Source: Caenorhabditis remanei (taxonomy: Eukaryota; Nematoda; Chromadorea; Rhabditida; Rhabditidae). Taken from it: a DNA stretch of 64,000 nt. Every line of letters begins with the position of its first letter. Within the stretch, counting starts at the first letter, position 1. The translations under genes were made by a program, and so were the position numbers. This document shows positions 1 to 9,185 of this stretch, in pieces. The DNA is taken from assembly GCF_010183535.1 (NCBI RefSeq), contig NC_071328.1:14818001-14882000 (forward strand). Reading direction: 5' to 3'. The notes beneath the pieces are model-generated. The model did not search any database, was not told the origin of the DNA, and saw only the letters and a list, made by a program, of their open reading frames with translations.

Positions 1-3000
1 ATAAATGATTCAAAATCAGCGCGGAATTATCGGCGACAACGCCTCTCGCATTGACTGAAAGGAGCACTTCGAGCACCGAAAGAGCAGCCGGAACATTCGC
101 TGATCGAGCCCAAAGTCTTTCAGAAAGAAGGAATGGAAGAAATGCGGAGAATTGATCGATTGAAGCGTTACGAGAGATACATGACGAGACGAGGACTCCT
201 GTGATTTGGAGAGCGTATGGGATGAGATCTTCCAAGTCTTCACGGAAAATCACTTCGATTAGTGGCAGGAGTTGAGCGTCAAGTGAGGCGCCGATTGTTC
301 GAGTCTGAAAATTGAGAGAGAATTGGGGGTTTTTTAAGTGAAGAAATTAGAGAGTTTATGGCTGAAAATGACTAAAGTCGAGTTTTAAGCCAAAAATCTC
401 ACTTTTGAGTGAAAAAAATGGCTGAAAATTGTCTAAAAATGGGTATTTTATGTCACAATTGACTGAAATCGGCTGAAAATGAGGGTTTTATGCCAAAATT
501 TTAGTTTATAGCTGAAAATGACTGAAATTGAAAGTTTTGACCCGAAAAAACTTGTTTTTGAGTGAAAAAATGACTGAAATTGACTGGAATTGAAGGGTTT
601 GAGCCAAAAAACTCGCTTTCTGAATAAAAAATGGCTGAAAATGAGAATTTTATGTCGAAATGTTAGTTATAGCTGTCAAAAACTGGTTTTTTAATGATAA
701 AAAAGGCTGAAAATCGACTAAACATGAGAGTTTTATGTCAAAATTGAATGAAATTGAAGGTTTTGACCGAAAAAAACCTGTTTTTGAGTGGAAAAATGAC
801 TGAAATTGATTGAAATTGAGATGTTTGCAGTTTTTTCCCCAATTTCAGCCGATTTTCAGTCATTTTTTTCACTCAAAAGTGGGATTTTTGGCCCAAACTC
901 TCATTTTCAGTATTTTTCAGTGAATTTTGACTTAAAATTCACATTTTTAGTCAATTTCAGTCAATTTTCAGGCTGAAATTGACAAAAAAAATGAGGGGCT
1001 TTGAGCAAAAACTTGTTTTTGAAGAAAAAAGGTTGAAAATGGCAGAAATTGAGGGTTTTGAGCCAAAATCGCTTTGGAGTGAAAAATGACTAAAAATGTG
1101 AATTTTAAGTCAAAATTTACTGAAAAAGACGACTGAAAATGGGAGATTGGTGCCAAAAAACTCGCTTTTGACTGGAAAAATAGCTGAAAATCGGCTAAAA
1201 TTGGAGAAAAAACTGCAAACATCTCAATTTCCCTCAATTTCAGTCATTTTTTTCACTCAAAAACAGGTTTTTTTTTGGGTCAAAACTTTCAATTTCGGTC
1301 ATTTTCAGCTATAAACTTAAATTTTGGCATAAAACCCTCATTTTCAGCCGATTTCAGTCAATTTTGACATAAAATACCCATTTTTAGACAATTTTCAGCC
1401 ACTTTTTCACTCAAAAGTGAGATTTTTGGCTTCAAACTAGACTTTAGTCATTTTCAGCCATAAACTCTCTAATTTCTAAAATATACTCAATTTCAGCCAA
1501 TTTTCAGCCATTTTTTCAATCAAAAACAGGTTTTTGTGTCAAAACCCTCAATTTCAGGCATTTTTGATATAAAAAACTCATTTTTCCTCAATTTCAGCCG
1601 ATTTTCAGTCATTTTTTCACTCAAAAACAGGTTTTTTTGGGCCAAAACCTCATTTTTCCTCCATTTTTTTCTCGAAAAGTTCTCTCCAAACTCTACCTTG
1701 GTAACCAACACACAAATAGTCTCAAACAAGAAGTGCGTATGCACCGAATCCGCCGCATTCTTCGTCGCACTCTCAATCAGCTGCGCGAGTTTCGTCGCAA
1801 TCGCATCAGCGTGTCGAATCGTTTCCTCATCCAAAATCACAATAATCCTCAGAATCGCCTTAATCAAATACGGCGAATTCTGCGCCTTCGGGTCTTTATC
1901 GAAAGCGGCGACCAAATTTTGAAGGATTGAAGACACCGGGAGATTGTGCGCCGAGAAAATCTTAGAACTATCAGCAATCAGAATTCGTTCAATAGCATAC
2001 GCCGCGTATTTATGAAGAATCGGAGTGGACGACGACAGGAGAGCATCAGATGCCTTGATTGCAGTCATCAAATGCTCTGGAGCCAGTTGTTTCCGGAATG
2101 TCACAGCGAATTTCAGCGCGTCAGCCTTCAGAATCGGCGTCTGATTAACATCGGAATTCAGATGCCCGGCGACTTGTCCAATAAAAAAGTCATTGATATC
2201 AATAAGTGGATTTGTCGCCGTGACACCTGCCTTCGCAGTTTCAGTCTTTACTGCAATCGCTGTCACTAGTGAGTATACAATATCGATTTTTATCCATTCC
2301 CCACTAGCCAGAAGGGTTTGGACGATTTCAGAGAGACATGGCAGCATTTTATCCTCAAAACGGCGACAGAGCCCTCGAGCCAAATCGATGGCTCCACGTC
2401 TTCTAGTGCCAACATCTGTCCCCTCGATATCTCTCTTCATATAATCCAATGGCTCATCTTCAAACAGTTCCATATCCTGTTGTCTCAACAGAAGATTCTG
2501 GACACACACGTTCTCCGCCAACGTCTTCAACACACCGTCCCCTGTGAAATGACTCTCGTAATATTGCCTCTGTGAGACCATTGACAAGAACTCGAGTGCC
2601 GCACAGACCATAGTGTCGTAGCGGGTGTCTGGACCAGTTGTCTCCAGAAGACGCCAGACGGCTGAGATGATGTCCGGCACATACGGAGCGATCTCCTCTT
2701 CGTATCGCTGTGAGTAGAGAGTGAAGATCTCACAGATCTCGTGTTTCAACTCGTCCAGTGTCGTTGGTTCGCCTGATGCGGAGGTTTGAGAGGGGGCGGA
2801 GATTTGGACGAGTTGTAAGAAGTGAGGCATCCAGTCGTTGAGATGGTCCTGAAGAAATTGATGTAAAAATTGGCCATACTTGCAACGGGCCGGGCCGGGC
2901 CGTGACGAGAATTTCCACGGCCCGGCTGAAAAATTGGTGCACTAACGCTTTGGAAATTATTCCAGGTTGAAATTATTACTTAAATACTGCCAATAACCCA

Positions 3001-6000
3001 GTTTATGGCTCAAATTTCAAAATTTCAGGCTGAAAACCCTGTAAATTTTTACTCAAAAGCCCTTTAAAACACTGATTTCTGCTCCCCGACGGCTTATTTG
3101 TCTTTGAAATTCCCCAAAAATCTGAAATTTTAGCCCAAAACCCCCATTTTGTAAGATTTCTGATCCTAGGGTTACCGTAGTTCGGATTCTGGATTCTAGA
3201 CAAAAAACTGTGAAGATTACTGTATTTTCTAACTAGGGAAGGTCATGGACTCGGTCTGGAGTTATAGGTCGTTACTTATATCATTGGAAAGCTGAGAAAA
3301 CGCTGATTCCAAATATATTTTCAGTTTTTGCCCTCGAGGCCTCGTATTCAAGATAAACAAGGTCAAAGTTCGGAAAAATGACAAATTATTGCCTTTTTAA
3401 CATGCGAAAATCGCTAGAATGTTTCAAAACATTTTTCGCGTGTTAAAAAGGCAATAATTTGTCATTTTTCCGAACTTTGACCTTGTTTATCTTGAATACG
3501 AGGCCTCGAGGGCAAAAACTGAAAATATATTTGGAATCAGCGTTTTCTCAGCTTTCCAATGATATAAGTAACGACCCATAACTCCAGACCGAGTCGAGGG
3601 CCTTCCCTAGTAAGTATTCGATCATTAAATATTAGATTTTCGTCCATTTTCACCGTTTACTGCAATTTGAGACCACCAATCTTTACTAATAATATTCAAC
3701 AGATTCCGTCTGTCCGTTTATGTGTTGCAAGCCATAACTCCCTCTGTAGTGGACCGATTTCTATGAAACCTAGACAGATTGATTGGAAATTTCCCTTAGA
3801 TGATGCCCGAACTTTTCTTTTTTCGAAAAAGTTGATTTTGACGTCTTCTGGAGACGATGACCATTTCAATGGTTAAAAGCGTTGAGAAAAGGTGTGTCCC
3901 GACAGGGTGATAGAAAGCTCAAGACTACTGACTCGGTGTTTCTTATCTGCATTCTCGAAAAAGCTCGGGACGCACGTATTTGGTGTAGCGGTCTACGCAG
4001 ATGACTCTCACGCACGGGGTGGTGAGTTCGTTCCCGCCAGGTCGGAAATGTTTTTTGGTTTTTTGTTGGAGGTTGTAAATAACGCCGTTACAGTCGAGAT
4101 TTCGTAGGTTGCGTGGGTATAATCGGGGAAAAAAACTACGGTTTGGAAACTGCGCCGCAAATTTGCGTTCGTCTGTGCACACTATCCCCAATTTTCGTTC
4201 CCCGATTAAGAGGCTCTCTCCGATTTTCGTACAGCTCCTAACTTTCAAAATGCTTAAAAATTACAATCCTGCAAACGCCGAGTCAAAAACTGATTTATCC
4301 ATAAGACTTTCGTCCGCATCTTCTTGGGGAAGGGAGGCGGCATCGCCGCCGATCAGTCAAAAGCTCAGAAAGATTACATTTTTTGTCAAAAGGAAAATAT
4401 GTTTTGAAGTTTTTGAAAAAAGTTATAACGTTTTTTGCCTATATCACTATTTATGTACATAAAGTGCATTTCTTTGAAGATCTTCAAGAATTCTGCCAAC
4501 TTTTGTGGTGCACTTTCAGGTAGAAATAAGGATTGGAATCAAAATAGACTGAATAAGAGTGCACTTCTACTTTTAAACTTAGAAGTATGTGAAATAGTTT
4601 TGAAGTATTCTAGAGAAAAGACGCGGCATCGCCGCCGAAGAGGTATAAAATGAGAAAGCAGAACTTTTCGGATCAAACCAGACTAAGAAGAAGATTTCCG
4701 TGTAAGTATATGGAAAACATTTTTTATACTGACATTCCATATTCCACAGGAAAAAAGTCAGTGAGAAAATTTGTTAAAATATTATCAGAAATACAGAAGT
4801 GTTTTAATTGTTCTCTACCGGAAAGGGCTCCTTAGCTAACGAAAACTACCTTACAAGTGAATAAGTTATACGATCCAAGAGTAAAGTAGAAGTCTGAGAC
4901 CTCGATAGTAGTAATTCTGCATGATCACTCGCCTTTTGAGAAGAAAGAAGAGTTATCAAGTTCACGTTCTTCTGTGAGATTGTTTTGAAATAAGGAAAAC
5001 ATAGGAAGAAAGTTCTAATTGGTAAATTCAAAAACAGCTCATTCTAAATTCCATATTCTATCAAGATAGAAAAAGTCATTGAGAAAGTTTGCAGAGTTTG
5101 AGTCTGAAAAGGAGAGATTTTACAATTGTGCTTTGTCGGAACGGACTGTTCCAGCTAAGAAGCGCCGCAGGCGCTGTAAAACTGAGAAGGGTGGTGTAGG
5201 GAAGGAGGTTTAGTCGCCGTTAGGCGACGTAAACCGACTGGTTCCAAAGATCCTGGGAGTATTACTGTAGCTGATCTAGATTTATCGAGATGATTATTGT
5301 AGTATTCACGTTTTGAATAAAGTTCTCTATTTCAATCTTATTTTTCATAAAATTTTCTCGATTTCCCTTCAATTTCAGCCCAATTTCTTCCTCCCGACCC
5401 TAATTATCTCCATTTTCATTGATTTTGACAAGTTTTCCTCTACTAAAAGGAGGCCAAAATCAATGAAAATGGGGTCGGGAGGAAGAAATTGGGGTGATAT
5501 TGAAGGGAAATCGAGAAAATTTCATGAAAAATAAGATTGAAATAGAGAACTTTATTCAAAATGTGAATACTACAGTAATCATCTCGATAAATCTAGATCA
5601 GCTACAGTAATACTCCCAGGATCTGTGGAATTGGTGGTCTCAAATTGCAGTAAACGGTGAAAATGGACGAAAATCTAATATTTAATGATCGAATACTTAG
5701 AAAATACAGTAATCTTCACAGTTTTTTGTCTAGAATCCAGAATCCGAACTACGGTAACCCTAGGATCAGAAATCTTACAAAATGGGGGTTTCGGGCTAAA
5801 ATTTCAGATTTTTGGGGAATTTCAAAGACAAATAAGCCGTTGGGGAGCAGAAATCAGTGTTTTAAAGGGCTTTTGAGTAAAAATTTACAGGGTTTTCAGC
5901 CTGAAATTTTGAAATTTGAGCCATAAACTGGAAATCAGTTTTTTTTCACTTGAAAACCCTAGAAAATCGCAATTTTATCCTCAAAATTCATATTTTTGGT

Positions 6001-8827
6001 CAATTTCTACCTCAAAATACTCTGGAATATCCTGTGAGCACAATGAATGATACACTTTCGCAATCAAATTCAACACTTTCAGCCATTGGGCTGTCTCCTC
6101 GGCTCCAAGTGAATCTTTTCGCTGGGCGACTTCCATCATGTTGGCGAGAAGAAGGGTGAGCGGTTCTTGCGTCTGAAAATGCGATTTTTAGAGGGGAAAC
6201 GAGGGAAAAAAAGCAAAAATTTGAGTGTCTGGGGCGTCTTTAGCGCGTTTTTAGAGTAAAGATCTGAAAATCTGAATACTGGGGTTCCTCAAACGCGTTT
6301 TATCTTTGAGATTGCGAAAATTTGAGCGCCTGGGGCGTCTTGGGCGCGCTTTTGAACTACAAAGAGAAAATCTGACATCTGGCGCACCTTCGGCGCAATT
6401 TTCGAAACAAAATTGCATAAATTAATGAGTCTGGCGCACCTATGACGCGTTTTCAAACCCAAATCACAAAATCTGGCGCACCTTTGCCGCGTCTGAAAAT
6501 TTGCAGACGCATTTTTGTGCCAAAATCTCCGATTTTTCTAAATTTCTAAATTTTTCACAGAAATTCAAAAATCTTCAGATTTTTTCGCGATTTTCCAAAA
6601 TTTCAAACTTAAATTGCACTCTCGAATGGAAGCTGACCGAAGACCGCGAAAAATTTGAGTGCCTGCGGCGTCTTTGGTGCATTTTTCAACCAAAATTGAA
6701 AATCCGAAGGCTTGGCGTTCCTTAGACGCATTTTATCTTCAAGACCCCAAAAATTTGAGTGTCTGGGGCGTTTTTGGCGCGTTTCTAAAGTCAAAACTCT
6801 GAAAATCTGAATACTGGGGTTCCTTCGGCGCGTGTGTAACTGGAAATTGAAAATTTGAGTGTCTGGGGCGTCTTTGGCGCGTTTTTTGAGTCAAAATTCA
6901 GAGAATTCAAGTGTCTGGGTCGTCGTTAGCGCGTTTTTAAAGCCAAAACTTTGAAAATCTAAGAGCTGGGGCGTCTTGAGCGCGTTTCTAAAGTCAAAAC
7001 TCTGAAAATTTGAGTGTCTGGGGCGTTTTTGGCGCGTTTTTAGAGTCAAAATTGCATAAAAACTGACACTTTGCAAGCACTTGGATAGCTCTTTCCACAA
7101 CTCGGTGCTCTTTGATTCGTATCGAAATTTGCGGAAGATTTGATCCATTGAAGCCAGCGAGGCGACGAGATGATTCAAATCGTTGGCCGTCAAAAATTTC
7201 GATAAATACGGCACCAATTCGGGCCATTTCTCGGGAAAATCACGTTGGGCGATGAGATACAACGCATTTGAGAGAATCTCTTGAACATTTGATTTCGTCG
7301 TGTTGAACATTGCGTCGAGCAACATATTACGGAATTGCTCCTCGTCTTCTTGGCTCATTTCCACTTCTGGTGCTTGGCCCTGCAAGAAAATTCGAGAATT
7401 TTTGAATTTTTCACTAAAAAATTTGGATTTTTTACTGAAAAATTCAGATTTTTACTAAAAATTTTGATTTTTCACGCAAAAAACTGAATTTTTCAACCAA
7501 AAAACTAGATTTTTCACCCAAATGGCTGGGGTTCCTTAGACGCGTTTTATCTTCAAAACCACGAAAATTTGAGTGTCTGGCGCGTCTTTGACGCGTTTTT
7601 GAACCAGAAATTGAAAATCCAAATACTGGCGTTCCTCAGGCGCTTTTTTAAGTCTTAAATTCGAAAAATGCGATTCTGGCGCACATTTGGCGCATTTTCT
7701 AACTAGAAATTGAAAATCCGACGGCTGGCGTTACTTAGACGCGTTTAATCTTTAAGATCGCGAAAATTTGAGTGGCTGGTGCGTCTCTGGCGCGTCTTTC
7801 AACCAAAAATCACAATTTTTCGTCTAAAATGACAGTTTTTCATAGAATTTTCATCGATTTTTAATCTAAATTGAGAGTTGTAGCGTTTTTGGCGCATTTT
7901 TAAACTGGAAATCAGCCAATTTACATTGAAAACACATATTAGAACATCTGGATCTCCGAAAGGCGCGAATTCCGGTCATTTTTAGTGAAAACTAGTTGAA
8001 AAATCGAATTTTTTGCTCTAAAAACGTCGAAAAACTCTAATTTTATTCAAAAATTATTGAAATTCACAGAATTCGGACATCCGGATCTGCGGTAACACAG
8101 ATAGACACTAATTTGAGTGGCTGGCGCGTATTGGGCGCGTTTTTGAACTAGAAAGGGAAAATCTGAAAGCTGGCGTTCCTTTGACGCGGTCTATCTTCAG
8201 AATCGCGTAAATTTGAGCGCCTGGGGCGTCTTTGACGCGTTTTTTTTGAGTAAAAAATTTGAAAATTAGAAGGCTGGAGCATCTTCGGCGCATTTTTCAC
8301 CAAAAATTGAAAATCTGAAGGCTGGCGTTCCTCAGACGCGTTTTATATTCAGGACCGCAAAAATTCAAGCGTCTGGGGCGTCTTTGACGCATTTTACAAC
8401 TAAAAATTGCATTTTTCATTGAAAAAATTAAAAAATTTCATTGAAAATTGCAATTTTTAATTCAAAAATGTCAATTTTCTATTTAAGAAAACCTATTTTC
8501 AGTTGAAAAATGACACTTCTGGTGCTAAAAATTTGGATTATAATGCATTTTGAGCGATTTTTTGGATTTTTCACTGAAAAAAACGGTTTTTTTGCTCTAA
8601 ATTCGATGAAAACCTACCCAATTTCTCTTCACAAAATTTTTGAGTGCCACAGCGGCGGCCATTCGAATCTCGGGCGCCACATTTTGCTGCTCGTTGACGG
8701 CGAGTTGCAGAATTTGAATCACATAACCCGGATTTGCTTGTAAAGTGCGTAGAGAGTCCTCTCCGTGTTTTCGGGTCGCCGCGTTTGGTTGGAGTGTCTC
8801 TTGGAGTGCCACGCCGATTTGTTCCAT
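1..8827 (-). CDS. xpo-2: Exportin-2 (CSE1/CAS), importin-alpha re-export receptor; partial, 3' end beyond the left edge
   Basis: Coding exons in transcription order are 8827-8618, 7379-7068, 6172-6011, 2848-1697 and 304-1 (open at the window edge), giving 713 codons of a family that is usually about 940-970 aa. All junctions are phase 0 with GT..AG borders. The start is the ATG at 8827, whose product opens MEQIGVALQETLQ, the N-terminal importin-beta-like fold. Diagnostic family stretches include KNFVKRNW, QRDFPEKWPELVPYL, and in exon 4 DVGTRRRGAIDLARGLC and ILKADALKF, matching CSE1 HEAT repeats. In the family the protein binds importin-alpha together with RanGTP in the nucleus and returns it to the cytoplasm. 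It is divergently paired with NOP14 over 358 bp. Introns are large and full of repeats. Identity is very secure; exon ends come from hand splicing. Confidence 0.95.
343..1476. repeat. Long inverted repeat filling xpo-2 intron 4
   Basis: The 1.39-kb intron between the exons ending at 1697 and starting at 304 is almost entirely self-complementary. GAAATTAGAGAGTTTATGGC at 343 returns as its reverse complement ending at 1476. The pairing continues inward to a centre near 980, with part of the left arm (about 400-600) repeated again at about 600-790. The sequence is made of short variants of 'TGACTGAAATTGA' and 'TTTTCAG'. No coding potential is supported. Confidence 0.8.
2873..2935. repeat. Degenerate GGGCC-rich element
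   Basis: A short block of CGGGCCGGGCC units with CATACTTG at its left side, resembling the 179-bp element at 10120-10298 but lacking a matching right terminus. It lies 25 bp upstream of an xpo-2 splice acceptor, so it forms part of the intron's 3' region. Interpreted as a truncated or decayed relative. Confidence 0.55.
3233..3610. mobile_element. 378-bp palindromic MITE with 3-bp TAA target duplication
   Basis: Ends are CTAGGGAAGG and CCTTCCCTAG. The two halves are near-perfect inverted copies meeting near 3420. TAA flanks both sides (3230-3232 and 3611-3613). The opposite arm of the host palindrome has one TAA at the same place (read as TTA at 5697-5699), proving an insertion. A 3-bp TWA duplication is typical of PIF/Harbinger-type elements, so that assignment is likely but rests on the duplication only. 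Confidence 0.85.
3680..5241 (+). mobile_element. Non-autonomous Helitron (1562 bp)
   Basis: The 5' end is TCTTTACTA preceded by A (3679). The 3' end is CTGG followed by T (5242). This matches the Helitron rule of 5'-TC, 3'-CTRR and insertion between A and T. A 12-bp stem with a 4-base loop (5207-5235, one bulged G) sits two bases before CTGG. The uninterrupted sequence survives in the opposite arm of the host palindrome at about 5620-5640, which confirms both borders. Inside are short palindromes and no helicase or Rep coding sequence. Confidence 0.85.
6180..7060. repeat. CpG-rich short-unit repeats in xpo-2 intron 2
   Basis: Irregular tandem arrangement of units of about 60-70 bp, each holding GGCGTCTTTGGCGCG or CACCTTTGACGCG next to GTTTTTnAA and a variable AT-rich spacer. 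The same unit recurs in introns of NOP14, in daf-25 and upstream of it, and sparsely in vab-10, never in exons. No open reading frame is supported. Confidence 0.8.
7500..8420. repeat. CpG-rich short-unit repeats in xpo-2 intron 1
   Basis: Same family as 6180-7060, with units such as CTGGCGTTCCTTAGACGCG and CTGGGGCGTCTTTGACGC spaced by AT-rich DNA. It covers most of the 1.24-kb first intron. Nothing else was recognised there. Confidence 0.75.
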
Positions 8828-9185
8828 CGAAAAAATTGAGATTTTTAGGAGTTTTATGAAGGTTTTTATGGGTTTTGTTAGAAAAAATTGGGTTAAAGTT
8901 GATTTTTTTTCGGTTTTTATAGCGAAAAATAAGAAAATGACGAAAAAATGATCAAAATTCCGCCGATTTTCGCGAAAAATTGAAAATTTTCGCGGCGATT
9001 CGTTGCGAAAAATAAAAAAATTAATTTTTGAAATTCGGAAAATGTGCATTTTCCCGCCGCCGTGTTTGCGTACAATGTGCGAAACTTTACGCGCAAGAAA
9101 TTCTGCGAATTTTCCATTTTTTCTCACCGATTTTTATAGGATTTTCAGACGTTTTAAGTGAAATTTTTACAGAAAAATCGCAAAC
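8828..9185. promoter_or_regulatory. Divergent promoter of xpo-2 and NOP14
   Basis: The 358 bp between the two start codons contain none of the CpG repeat units that fill the neighbouring introns. A TTTCCCGC motif at 9050-9057 fits the E2F consensus TTTSSCGC and lies in a GC-rich patch (about 9048-9065) within AT-rich DNA. Sharing by two growth-related genes is inferred from the head-to-head layout. No TATA box is evident in either direction. Confidence 0.65.
9164..9172 (+). promoter_or_regulatory. Probable spliced-leader acceptor of NOP14
   Basis: A TTTTTACAG acceptor lies 13 bp before the ATG at 9186 with no plausible donor upstream. This is the usual arrangement for trans-splicing of SL1 in Caenorhabditis. 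Inferred from sequence only. Confidence 0.5.

Larger units (their letters stand above)
2998..5931. mobile_element. Large palindromic (foldback) element with two nested insertions, in xpo-2 intron 3
   Basis: The outer arms run from 2998 (CCAGTTTATGGCTC) to 5931 (reverse complement). Arm 2998-3232 plus 3614-3680 is 302 bp, and its partner 5630-5931 is also 302 bp. Past the Helitron the pairing goes on at 5249 against 5623 and meets near 5430, so the original element was one continuous foldback of about 1 kb. Two later elements interrupt only the left arm (3233-3610 and 3680-5241). No transposase is encoded, so it is non-autonomous. The family name is not known to me. Confidence 0.85.

Noticed and set aside
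968..1237. Open frame in xpo-2 intron 4
   Set aside because: It lies wholly within the AT-rich inverted repeat and encodes Phe/Ser-rich low-complexity text.
4109..4462. Open frame inside the large Helitron
   Set aside because: No resemblance to Rep/helicase or any captured gene; length compatible with chance.
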